A stretch of 16,332 nucleotides of DNA from assembly GCA_030829155.1 (NCBI GenBank), contig JAURBD010000030.1, positions 1 through 16,332 on the forward strand, given 5' to 3'. The DNA is from Flavobacteriaceae bacterium (lineage in GTDB: Bacteria; Bacteroidota; Bacteroidia; Flavobacteriales; Flavobacteriaceae). Position numbers and translations under genes: made by a program. Shown here one piece after another: positions 7,557 to 14,583 of the stretch; the first letter of the stretch is position 1, and the number at the start of each line of letters is the position of its first letter. The notes beneath the pieces are model-generated. The model did not search any database. It saw only the letters and a list, made by a program, of their open reading frames with translations, and was not told where the DNA came from.

Positions 7557-7907
7557 TTAATTAAAATATATTTTTATTACATACCAAAAAATAAATCCAT
7601 TTATAGCCATATAAAAAAAGGAAGGAAAGGCTCTTATCCACCTATCTTTAATTTTTATACGAACAGCAAAACCTAAAAACATCAAGACACATAACCCAAA
7701 CGAACTAATCCCCCAAAGGAATTTACTGTAACTTAAACTTAAAAGACCTAAGCCTCCCAGAATTTGAAAGAAACCAGTAACTTTTCGATAATTGGACAAG
7801 CCATATCTAATGAATTCTTTTTCCATGTTTTCACTTAAAAAACAACCCACACCAAATCCCAAAAAAGAAATTCCAGAAAAGTAGCTCAATGCATGTATGA
7901 TGAGCAT
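7557..7907 (-). CDS. DoxX-like small integral membrane protein (second of a tandem pair)
   Basis: The 116-residue protein has four predicted membrane helices (about 6-24, 44-60, 63-84, 94-115). The loop after helix 1 carries EFIRYGLSNYRKVTG, which matches the EFxxYGLSxxxR-VG segment typical of DoxX-like proteins and is shared with the gene just upstream. No cofactor ligands are evident; family members are associated with redox or electron-transfer roles, but this cannot be confirmed here. The ATG at 7907-7905 directly follows the TAA of the upstream gene without a spacer, so translation is probably coupled. Confidence 0.7.
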   Translation of the reverse strand: MLIIHALSYFSGISFLGFGVGCFLSENMEKEFIRYGLSNYRKVTGFFQILGGLGLLSLSYSKFLWGISSFGLCVLMFLGFAVRIKIKDRWIRAFPSFFYMAINGFIFWYVIKIYFN

Positions 7908-8252
7908 TTAAAGGATGTTCAACTGAGAAGCAACGATCAATAATGAAAGACATAATAACCCGATGGCAGGAAAATATTTAGCAATGGGATTGCGAACACT
8001 AAAGTGAGCGTATAGCGCACAAATCATTAAAAATGCAATTCCTAAGGATGGAATAAGAATTAATTCGGAATGCCAAACACCAACAATTAGAAGGGTTGAT
8101 AAAGATATTTTTGCAGCACCCACTAAGGAGCGAGTTAGGTCAGATAGACCATATTGCTTAAACTCCGATTGAATGTTGTCAAATCGAAAGACCCATACAA
8201 TCAATATAGTTATGGCGATTGTTATTTGAGCAAGTGTAGTTAATAATTCCAT
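7908..8252 (-). CDS. DoxX-like small integral membrane protein (first of a tandem pair)
   Basis: The 114-residue protein has four predicted membrane helices (about 6-24, 45-63, 66-87, 92-112). After helix 1 it carries SEFKQYGLSDLTRSLVG, aligned with the same segment of the downstream gene, and later NPIAKYFPAIG, corresponding to DRWIRAFPSFF in its neighbour. The two are therefore likely an old tandem duplication and may form a heterodimer in the inner membrane. The start lies 39 bases after the stop of the MFS transporter gene. That spacer contains TTG-N17-TATATTTA, but it ends too close to the ATG to be a convincing promoter. Confidence 0.7.
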   Translation of the reverse strand: MELLTTLAQITIAITILIVWVFRFDNIQSEFKQYGLSDLTRSLVGAAKISLSTLLIVGVWHSELILIPSLGIAFLMICALYAHFSVRNPIAKYFPAIGLLCLSLLIVASQLNIL

Positions 8253-8291
8253 TTTTTATTTTAAATATAAATAAATAATTTTAAGTCAATA

Positions 8292-9557
8292 TCAAATTTT
8301 TTTGTTTTTCAAGCGAGAGAATTTAATTGCAGCAAAAACCCCTAAAATTGAAAAAACTGAGAGCACCATAAACACCTGTTGGTGACCATAAAGCCCTGGA
8401 GATTCATCCAAAAGATAACCCATAATTGGTCCAATAAAAATATCAGGCGTATACCCGACAACAGAAATAACCCCAACAGCTGTTCCAGTAAGTCCCAGCG
8501 GGATATAGCCTTCTTGAAACACAGCAAAATATAAGGTTCTCAATACATAAACTCCTGTAGTTGTTGTGATTAATGAAAGAATAAAAAAGAGTGATGCTCC
8601 TGACTTAACAAGGCCACTGGCAAATAAAAGTGCACCAACTAACATGATAACAAAACCATTAATCATCCAAGTAGCTCCTCGAGTCCTATCAGCCAATAAT
8701 CCGATAGAAATACAAATTACTGGGCGCAGGTATAATTGAAATGTACCGACTTGTGCAGCTTCAACTTCATTGAACAACATGACCTCTGAAGCATACAAAG
8801 AAAAAATATCTGTAATTTTATATCCCACATATGCAGCAAGCACAATGAGCATCAACCACCATACAGATTCAATTTTAATAACTTTTTGGATGTTTGAGAT
8901 TGAGTAAGTATCTGAGTTTTGTTTTGATGAACTTCTGTTTTGATCTTCCATGAACAAAAAAACTAATCCACCAACTAAAATTGCTAGTATTGAGGTAAAT
9001 AAAATAACATATCGAAAAGCTTCCTTACGATCAATCAAGGAGGTATTTTCAATATTATCTGACAAAATTATGGAAAAGATAAAAACTCCAACAGCTCCAA
9101 TAGAGGCAGCCACAAAACCTCTACCACCTTCGAGTAAACCAAATGCTTTTCCTTGTTGCATTACTCCTCCCCAAACACGTGTTCCTTTAATCATTGCTCC
9201 CCAAAATAAAAAAACAGTCGTAAACCCCCAATAGCCATAGATGATTTTTAGCATCAAATTTGACGGAAAAGTAGCCATCAATAAGCCACCAAATGCTGTA
9301 AGTATAAGCGAAATAGAAATTAATTTTCTAGGGGCAAATTTATCTGCAAGTGTTCCTCCATACACGTATGATATAAGTGCAACAATACCATATATAGAAA
9401 AACAACTTCCAAGTTGTAAATTTGTCAATTCAAAAACGTCTAAGAAAGTCGGTCTGAATATCCGCGCCAAAACAAAGGGTAAAATAAATACAGATTCTCC
9501 AGCCAAAATCAGTAATAAGATTTGATAGTATGAAACATTGTGTTTTGACCTTTTCAT
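8292..9557 (-). CDS. Major facilitator superfamily (MFS) transporter
   Basis: The 421-residue protein has about twelve hydrophobic segments and a charged cytoplasmic loop between the halves (around EDQNRSSSKQNS). The MFS motif A is clear between helices 2 and 3: GGTLADKFAPRK (67-78). A second, degenerate copy (GLLADRTRG) lies in the C-terminal half, as expected for the 6+6 fold. The size is normal for the superfamily. The general look (WGGVMQQGKAFGLLEGGRG) recalls organic-phosphate/nitrate-type and other anion or sugar-acid carriers, but the substrate cannot be assigned. It is the first gene of the - strand cluster, so its promoter should lie in 9558-9690. The outer-membrane DUF5916-type protein downstream makes it tempting to see an uptake route across both membranes, which is inference. 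Confidence 0.85.
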   Translation of the reverse strand: MKRSKHNVSYYQILLLILAGESVFILPFVLARIFRPTFLDVFELTNLQLGSCFSIYGIVALISYVYGGTLADKFAPRKLISISLILTAFGGLLMATFPSNLMLKIIYGYWGFTTVFLFWGAMIKGTRVWGGVMQQGKAFGLLEGGRGFVAASIGAVGVFIFSIILSDNIENTSLIDRKEAFRYVILFTSILAILVGGLVFLFMEDQNRSSSKQNSDTYSISNIQKVIKIESVWWLMLIVLAAYVGYKITDIFSLYASEVMLFNEVEAAQVGTFQLYLRPVICISIGLLADRTRGATWMINGFVIMLVGALLFASGLVKSGASLFFILSLITTTTGVYVLRTLYFAVFQEGYIPLGLTGTAVGVISVVGYTPDIFIGPIMGYLLDESPGLYGHQQVFMVLSVFSILGVFAAIKFSRLKNKKI

Positions 9558-9602
9558 AGGAATTATTTATGAAATAAAAATTTAATATAGTGAATTTGAA
9601 AG

Positions 9603-9635
9603 CTAGAACTTACATAGATCAAATTTTCATTCTAG
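9603..9635. repeat. Spaced inverted repeat CTAGAA/TTCTAG upstream of the MFS cluster
   Basis: CTAGAA (9603-9608) and TTCTAG (9630-9635) are exact reverse complements separated by 21 bases, within the 133-base gap between the regulator gene and the MFS gene. A second small inverted repeat, ATGAT-AAA-ATCAT, lies at 9648-9660 and could weakly terminate the regulator transcript. Neither is strong. No good TTG/TAnnTTTG promoter pair was found in this gap. Confidence 0.25.
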
Positions 9636-9690
9636 AAAATTGGTTTAATGATAAAATCATCTCCATAAACAAATCACTTTATAGAATTAA

Positions 9691-10806
9691 CTATAATTTA
9701 ATTTTCAAGGACTTAGTATATTCTGTAGGAGACAAATTCATTACTTTTTTAAAATTTTTAAAAAAAGTAATACGAGATTTAAAATGACATTTTTCAGCAA
9801 GTCCTGCTATTGTTTTGAATTCAAGATACCCATTATTAATTAGTCTTACAGCGTATAAAATCCTAATGGTATTCGAATATTCTTTGACAGATAAATAGCA
9901 ATAATATTTAAACAAAAATTTAATGTGATATTTTGGTATTGAGGTATGTTTTGAAATTTGAGAAACATCAATAATATATTTATCCAGATAATCATCATTA
10001 CGTTCTATATTTTTTATCAAATATAAATTTTCATTGATAGAAGAAAGTATTGTTCTGTATACTTTCAGATCTTTTGAATCTACCCTGGAAAGTAATGTAT
10101 TACTCCAAATTTCTAAAGGTTGGACATGGTTATTTTCAAGAATTTTGAGCAAGTTTTTTTCACCAAATAAAATAATTGGATTTATCAATAAATAACACAG
10201 TAATACTAACCAAATTACAGAAGAATATAAAATTGAGCTTTTGACAAAAATAGTTTCATTTCCCGTGGTAAACCAGAAAAATCTGAGCCCTTGAAACACC
10301 ATAATCCCAGTGATTAAATAAACCAATAAAATCCATTTTTGTGTCGCATCAAGGTTATTTAACCTGGGCTTCGAGATTTTTAAATATTTAATTAGCTCAA
10401 TAAAAGGAATTATATAGTAAACAACAAGTGTCAAAGAAACCACAATTTTATTCCATCGAAAATTAGGGAGAAATAGATTCACTATAATTACATATAAAAC
10501 CGGAAGTACGAAGGAGATAATTGTTAAATATTTTTTTTGTTGTACTTGAACAAGACTGATCAAAAAATTTGAATAAAAAGCAAAAACGAGTAAGAAATAG
10601 TTGGAGTACAAATGTACTGGAGAATATGTTTTGCTTGTTAATCCTAATTCGAATGCAGCAAGATCAAACCTTTGCAAACCTATTATAATTAACACTGCAA
10701 TGAAGTGTATGTTTATGGTATCGTTTTTTTTAAAATAAAATAGGCAAAGTAAAGCTATGCCAAAACATAATAAAGAAACAAGTAATGCAATAACCTCTAT
10801 AATCAT
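9691..10806 (-). CDS. Membrane-embedded AraC-type transcriptional regulator (7 helices plus HTH domain)
   Basis: The 371-residue protein has about seven membrane helices in residues 1-218 (for example 1-22, a segment with LLVFAFYSNFLISLV, one with VVYYIIPFIELI, and WLVLLCYLLINPIIL). A linker of about 50 residues leads to a C-terminal AraC-type DNA-binding domain (about 273-366). In that domain the first helix-turn-helix contains VSQISKHTSIPKYHIKFLFK. The second shows the signature IAGLAEKCHFKSRITFFKNFKK followed by MNLSPTEY, close to the family pattern (A-x-x-x-G-F-x-S-x-F-x-R-x-F-K-K, then SPxxYR), with Cys-His replacing the usual Gly-Phe. The membrane part presumably senses an envelope signal. 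It is divergent from the PorP/SprF operon, which is its most likely target, along with itself. Confidence 0.85.
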   Translation of the reverse strand: MIIEVIALLVSLLCFGIALLCLFYFKKNDTINIHFIAVLIIIGLQRFDLAAFELGLTSKTYSPVHLYSNYFLLVFAFYSNFLISLVQVQQKKYLTIISFVLPVLYVIIVNLFLPNFRWNKIVVSLTLVVYYIIPFIELIKYLKISKPRLNNLDATQKWILLVYLITGIMVFQGLRFFWFTTGNETIFVKSSILYSSVIWLVLLCYLLINPIILFGEKNLLKILENNHVQPLEIWSNTLLSRVDSKDLKVYRTILSSINENLYLIKNIERNDDYLDKYIIDVSQISKHTSIPKYHIKFLFKYYCYLSVKEYSNTIRILYAVRLINNGYLEFKTIAGLAEKCHFKSRITFFKNFKKVMNLSPTEYTKSLKIKL

Positions 10807-10817
10807 GTTTCAAAAAT

Positions 10818-10830
10818 AAACAATTTGTTT
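10818..10830. promoter_or_regulatory. 13-base palindrome near the start of the regulator gene (possible autoregulatory site)
   Basis: AAACAA-T-TTGTTT is a perfect palindrome around a single central base, 12 bases upstream of the regulator ATG (10806-10804). Beside it, on the - strand, TATTTTTG (10818-10811) matches the TAnnTTTG -7 box exactly, but only four bases remain before the ATG and no TTG stands at the right distance. It is a candidate operator or leaderless-promoter region only. Confidence 0.25.
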
Positions 10831-10855
10831 CATTTTGAAGTAATCTCAAAATTAA

Positions 10856-10889
10856 TTGCGATGTTTTTTTCTGTAAAATTTTACATTTT
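10856..10889 (+). promoter_or_regulatory. Candidate promoter of the PorP/SprF adhesin operon with overlapping 14-base palindromic operator
   Basis: TTG (10856-10858) is followed after 23 bases by TACATTTT (10882-10889), seven of eight matches to TAnnTTTG. A perfect palindrome TGTAAAATTTTACA (10872-10885) overlaps the first half of the -7 box, the position expected for a repressor site. The leader to the ATG at 10951 would be about 55 bases. The palindrome itself is directly visible; its role is inferred. Confidence 0.4.
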
Positions 10890-10950
10890 ATTAATATAGT
10901 GTGAACATGAAATTAGCCCCAATTTAAAATATTACAGACAGATCAAATAA

Positions 10951-11847
10951 ATGATTAAAAATTCAAATTATCCAGTATATTTATTAATCGGTATTTTCTT
11001 GATTACAGCAAATTCCACTCAAGCTCAAGTACAAGAAAATACAATCTTAGATCGTTTCAACCGTAACGTTTTTAATCCTGCTTATGCAGGTAGTGAAGGG
11101 AAGGTTATTGCATTCAATACCAGATCCACGTGGAAAGGGATTGCTGATGCTCCAAAAACAAATTATTTCATGTACAGTGGAAGCCCCAAAAAGAATCTTT
11201 CTTTTGGACTTTCTGTAATTTCCAATAAGATTTACATAGACACTCGAACACAATATGCCTTAGATGCTAGTTACAAACTAAAGGTTGGGAATCGATACAA
11301 TTTATTTCTGGGGGTAAAGGCAGGAGCAACAACTAAAAATAGTGATCTAGACGAATTGGATAGAATTACTAATGTTGAAAATCCTGCAATCGCCCAAACT
11401 GACAAAGCAACATTTCCTGTCTTTGGTTTTGGTGCACTGCTAAAATCAGAAAAATTTTATGCTTCAGTCGCAATTCCAAATGTTTTAAATCCATCCAAAT
11501 TTGTAAAAGATGAAGTTTTTATAAGCAGTGAAAAACCGTCTGTATATTTTTTAACTGGGACTTCCATCGAAACAGGAGTTTTTGGATCAAAAATTAAACC
11601 CTATTTGAGTGCAAAAATAATCCCTGATAGTAAAAACCAAACCCATATTGGAGGGACCTTTGATTTTAAAGATACGGTTGAAGTTGGAGGAGGGTACAAA
11701 AGCACAGGATATACCAACATCATGTTATTGGTTAAAACTAAATCAGGGCTCACTATGGCTTATGCTTATGATTTTGGTACACCCAATGGACCAACAGCAG
11801 TAACACAGAGTGGATACGAGTTTGTCCTCAAATTCAATTTTAAATAA
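10951..11847 (+). CDS. PorP/SprF family type IX secretion system outer-membrane protein
   Basis: The 298-residue protein has a signal peptide (residues 1-25, ending STQA, then Q26). Just after it comes RNVFNPAYAGSEG with the NPAYAG motif (42-47), the hallmark of the PorP/SprF family. The remainder alternates in amphipathic beta-strands (LSFGLSVISNKIY, YNLFLGVKAGATT, FGFGALLKSEKFYASVAIPN) and ends with the aromatic strand YEFVLKFNFK, as in outer-membrane barrels. Length is normal for the family. PorP/SprF proteins help export or surface attachment of T9SS cargo, especially large adhesins with type B C-terminal signals such as SprB. Here it is the first gene of an operon with two large surface proteins, separated from the next gene by 36 bases, which fits that role. 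The cargo assignment is inference. Confidence 0.88.
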   Translation: MIKNSNYPVYLLIGIFLITANSTQAQVQENTILDRFNRNVFNPAYAGSEGKVIAFNTRSTWKGIADAPKTNYFMYSGSPKKNLSFGLSVISNKIYIDTRTQYALDASYKLKVGNRYNLFLGVKAGATTKNSDLDELDRITNVENPAIAQTDKATFPVFGFGALLKSEKFYASVAIPNVLNPSKFVKDEVFISSEKPSVYFLTGTSIETGVFGSKIKPYLSAKIIPDSKNQTHIGGTFDFKDTVEVGGGYKSTGYTNIMLLVKTKSGLTMAYAYDFGTPNGPTAVTQSGYEFVLKFNFK

Positions 11848-11883
11848 ACAAAACAACATTTTAAATTAATAAGAACGAACACA

Positions 11884-14577
11884 ATGAAATCAATTAACTT
11901 TTTGCAAAAAATCATTTACCTAGCAATTTGTTTTCATCTACAAATTGCATACAGTCAGGTTGGTATCGGGACAGAATCACCATCAGCTTCAGCTATTTTA
12001 GATGTTGTTTCACCAAATAACGACAAAGGAATATTGATTCCCCGGCTAACATTGAGTGAAAAAAATAACATCAGTAGCCCAGCAATTGGTTTGTTGATAT
12101 ATCAAACTGACGGAGACCACGGTTTTTATTTTTATGATGGGAACTGGAAGCAATTATTTTTTACTGGTTCTTCAGGCTCTAATACCTCCACTCCAACTTT
12201 TTTATATGGTACTGAAAACATATTATTGGATGGTACAACTTCTCCCAATGTAGGATCCATGGAGAGAAGCGTTGGTTTGGGATATTTGACTCTGAATAAT
12301 GTGACTACTGGAAACAAAAATGTAGCGATAGGTTCAAGATCAATGAAAGATAATACTACTGGGTATATGAATGTAGGTATTGGTTGGAATTCATTAACTA
12401 AAAATACTACTGGGGGAAGAAATGTTGCTATTGGAGGAAGTGAAGCTTTGGACGCAAACACAACAGGATCAAATAATGTAGCGATAGGTGATAGGTCAAT
12501 GACATATAACGTTTCAGGTCAAAGTAATGTTGCAATTGGATCAAATTCCCTTCTCAATAATAATTCGGGCAATTATAACACTATGGTAGGTGTTGAAGCA
12601 GGATCTAGTATTAGGACAGAAAACGGAAACACAGGAAATGATAATGTGGGATTAGGTTACAGAGCATTACAGTTAAATTATAGCGGAGATAAAAACGTTG
12701 CAATAGGTTGGGACGCATTAAGACGAACAAAAGGCTCAGGTAATATCGGATTAGGTTATAAAGCTGGGTGGTATAATGTTGATGGAAATAACAATACTTT
12801 TGTTGGTAAAAATGCAGGTATTGGCTCATCAAACGCGACAAATTTATCTAATGCAACAGCTTTAGGAAATAATGCTATTGTAGACGCCTCTAACAAAATT
12901 CAACTGGGGGACAGTAATATTACTAATGTAGAAACCAGTGGGTCAATTACAGCAGGTGCTATTACAATACCAAACACAGATGGATCAGCAAATCAAATTT
13001 TAAAAACAGATGGCTCAGGAACGCTTTCATGGACAACTCCTTCAGCAGGAATTAGCGGTTCTGGTACTGCTAATATGATCCCTAAATTCAACGGATCTTC
13101 CACAACTCTAGTAAACAGTTCGATTTATGATGATGGAATAAACATTGGTATTGGTACAACTAGTCCAGCTGAACTCCTTCATTTAAAAGCTGCTTCAGGT
13201 GATGCAAAGGCAATTATTAGTGCTTATGGTGAGGGTGATGAGGCGCATCTTATGTTAAAAACTGGAGGTATTAATAAAACAGCTGTTGTTGCAACAGGAA
13301 TTAGTAATTGGGGAAGGACGGATTTACGCTTCATATTAAATAGTTATACAAATGCAAATAGTTATGGCTTGTCAGACACTAAAATGATAATAAAAAATGA
13401 CGGTAAAGTTGGTATTGGAACAGATAGTCCATCTCAAAAGTTAGATGTTACTGGTAGTATTAAATTTAGTGGTGCTTTAATGCCAAATAATAGTTCAGGT
13501 TCTTCTGGACAGGTTCTTACATCGTCAGGATCAGGAGCTCCGACATGGACAACTATTTCAGGTGGTGCAACAAATATAGACGGCCTATCTGATGCAATAA
13601 ATAATAATCAATTTAACACAATAATAATTGGGAGTACACCTAATATTTCACAAAATGCAGGATATAGTACTGGTCTTGGGAGACGAGTTTTAGAAAGAAT
13701 TACTACAGGTGATGAAAATATCGCTATGGGTCATCAAGCTTTAGGTGAAACTACAACTGGGAGTTATAATACAGCGATGGGCTCCCATGTAATATTCAGA
13801 AATACAACAGGTTATCAAAATTCGGCTTATGGTCAGAGAGCTCTTGAAAATAATACTACGGGATATAGAAATGTAGGGATTGGATCATCTGCTGGAGACA
13901 CAAATGTTACAGGATACAACAACACTTTAATTGGATATAATGCTGATTTAAATTCAAATAATTTAACAAACGCAACTGCTATCGGAGCCAATGCTACAGT
14001 CAACGCATCTAATAAAATAAAACTAGGAAATAGTAACATTACCAATGTGGAGACTGCGGGATCACTTACGTTAGGTGCTATTACAATTCCGAATACAGAT
14101 GGATCAGCTAACCAAGTTTTAAAAACAAACGGCTCTGGAACACTTTCATGGACAACTATTTCAGGTGGGTCAGCTTCAATTCAAACCCCTGTAGATCCAT
14201 ACGTAGGTGGTGTAGCTGTCACTTTAGATGATTCTGATCATGGAAAAATATTTTCTTCTCAACATTCAGATAAACCTGTTTTTCCTAACCCCTCGGTTTT
14301 ATCCCCAGGATTCACTTGTACAATAGTCAATTACTCAAACTATGATGCGACAATGACTTCACCAACAGCATCTATAATTGGAGCAAGATCCAATTCCAAA
14401 TATCCATCAAAAGATCATACTGGTTCAGTTGTTAGTGTTCATTCCAATAGTATAGGCGGGAAACAGTATCCAGTTTCAAACATAGGTTTTATGTCAGGCG
14501 GAACAATTGTAGTTCGAGTAATACGCAAAGATAATAGTAATTGGTATTATGTAACAGGGGATTTTTATTATAAATAA
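11884..14577 (+). CDS. Large fibre-like surface protein with 17-residue head repeats and internal duplication
   Basis: This 897-residue protein has a signal peptide ending at IAYS (24) before QVGIGTESPSASAILDV, the opening common to many Flavobacteriia surface proteins. Residues 141-320 carry about nine units of a roughly 17-residue repeat (TTGxxNVAIGxxSLxxN), resembling the left-handed beta-roll of YadA-like trimeric adhesin heads. Residues 321-385 form a linker (ATALGNN...TLSWTT). Residues 390-530 contain two GIGTxSP units (423-428, 511-516). A second head block (607-693) and a near copy of the linker (694-758) follow. The last 130 residues (about 767-897) form a separate beta-rich tip domain with DDSDHGKIF, GFTCTIVNY and NWYYVTGDFYY. 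There is no YadA membrane anchor, no peptidase S74 domain and no recognisable T9SS signal. Trimerisation and adhesion are inferred. It lies between the PorP/SprF gene and a second large surface protein, six bases from the latter. Confidence 0.8.
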   Translation: MKSINFLQKIIYLAICFHLQIAYSQVGIGTESPSASAILDVVSPNNDKGILIPRLTLSEKNNISSPAIGLLIYQTDGDHGFYFYDGNWKQLFFTGSSGSNTSTPTFLYGTENILLDGTTSPNVGSMERSVGLGYLTLNNVTTGNKNVAIGSRSMKDNTTGYMNVGIGWNSLTKNTTGGRNVAIGGSEALDANTTGSNNVAIGDRSMTYNVSGQSNVAIGSNSLLNNNSGNYNTMVGVEAGSSIRTENGNTGNDNVGLGYRALQLNYSGDKNVAIGWDALRRTKGSGNIGLGYKAGWYNVDGNNNTFVGKNAGIGSSNATNLSNATALGNNAIVDASNKIQLGDSNITNVETSGSITAGAITIPNTDGSANQILKTDGSGTLSWTTPSAGISGSGTANMIPKFNGSSTTLVNSSIYDDGINIGIGTTSPAELLHLKAASGDAKAIISAYGEGDEAHLMLKTGGINKTAVVATGISNWGRTDLRFILNSYTNANSYGLSDTKMIIKNDGKVGIGTDSPSQKLDVTGSIKFSGALMPNNSSGSSGQVLTSSGSGAPTWTTISGGATNIDGLSDAINNNQFNTIIIGSTPNISQNAGYSTGLGRRVLERITTGDENIAMGHQALGETTTGSYNTAMGSHVIFRNTTGYQNSAYGQRALENNTTGYRNVGIGSSAGDTNVTGYNNTLIGYNADLNSNNLTNATAIGANATVNASNKIKLGNSNITNVETAGSLTLGAITIPNTDGSANQVLKTNGSGTLSWTTISGGSASIQTPVDPYVGGVAVTLDDSDHGKIFSSQHSDKPVFPNPSVLSPGFTCTIVNYSNYDATMTSPTASIIGARSNSKYPSKDHTGSVVSVHSNSIGGKQYPVSNIGFMSGGTIVVRVIRKDNSNWYYVTGDFYYK
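12304..12843 (+). repeat. First array of 51-base degenerate repeats (17-residue head units)
   Basis: Within the fibre gene, units begin at residues 141, 158, 175, 193, 210, 227, 249, 266, 283 and 299. Most are exactly 17 residues (51 bases) long with consensus [TV][TS]G-x-x-N-[VI]-[AG]-[IL]-G. The unit at 175 has 18 residues, that at 283 has 16, and the one at 227 carries a longer insertion. DNA identity between units is low, so the array is old at DNA level but conserved as protein. Confidence 0.85.
12844..13038 (+). repeat. Long internal repeat, copy 1 (linker domain after first head array)
   Basis: This encodes residues 321-385 of the fibre protein. It aligns without gaps over 65 residues with copy 2 at 13963-14157, sharing blocks such as SNITNVET, GAITIPNTDGSANQ and GSGTLSWTT. 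The DNA is also clearly similar but differs mostly at third positions. Confidence 0.85.
13702..13962 (+). repeat. Second array of 51-base degenerate repeats (17-residue head units)
   Basis: Units begin at residues 607, 624, 641, 658 and 675 of the fibre protein, the first four exactly 17 residues apart, with consensus TTGxxNxAxGxxAL. The array is shorter than the first one, and its period is more regular. Confidence 0.85.
13963..14157 (+). repeat. Long internal repeat, copy 2 (linker domain after second head array)
   Basis: This encodes residues 694-758 and is the partner of 12844-13038. Together with the preceding head arrays it shows that a head-plus-linker module was duplicated within the gene, with the GIGTxSP region (about 390-530) between the copies. 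Confidence 0.85.
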
Positions 14578-14583
14578 TATTGC

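Noticed and set aside
8950..9525. Two 94-residue + strand open frames inside the MFS gene
   Set aside because: They lie antisense to an MFS coding frame with clear membrane helices and motif A, and show no recognisable protein features.
9590..9787. 65-residue + strand open frame starting in the gap before the MFS cluster
   Set aside because: It starts with GTG, overlaps the end of the regulator gene antisense by about 97 bases, and its composition looks like read-through of AT-rich non-coding DNA. No motif or neighbour supports it.
10872..10885. Palindrome TGTAAAATTTTACA as a transcription terminator
   Set aside because: It has no loop, a weak A-T stem and no following T-run in a useful position, and it lies upstream of both divergent genes rather than after one.
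12304..12843. Regularly spaced repeats considered as a CRISPR array
   Set aside because: The 51-base units are degenerate, in frame and encode a conserved protein repeat. There are no identical repeats separated by unique spacers.
11884..14577. Fibre protein as a classical trimeric autotransporter (type Vc)
   Set aside because: The C-terminus lacks the coiled-coil stalk and four-strand YadA anchor, and the organism type uses the type IX system instead.
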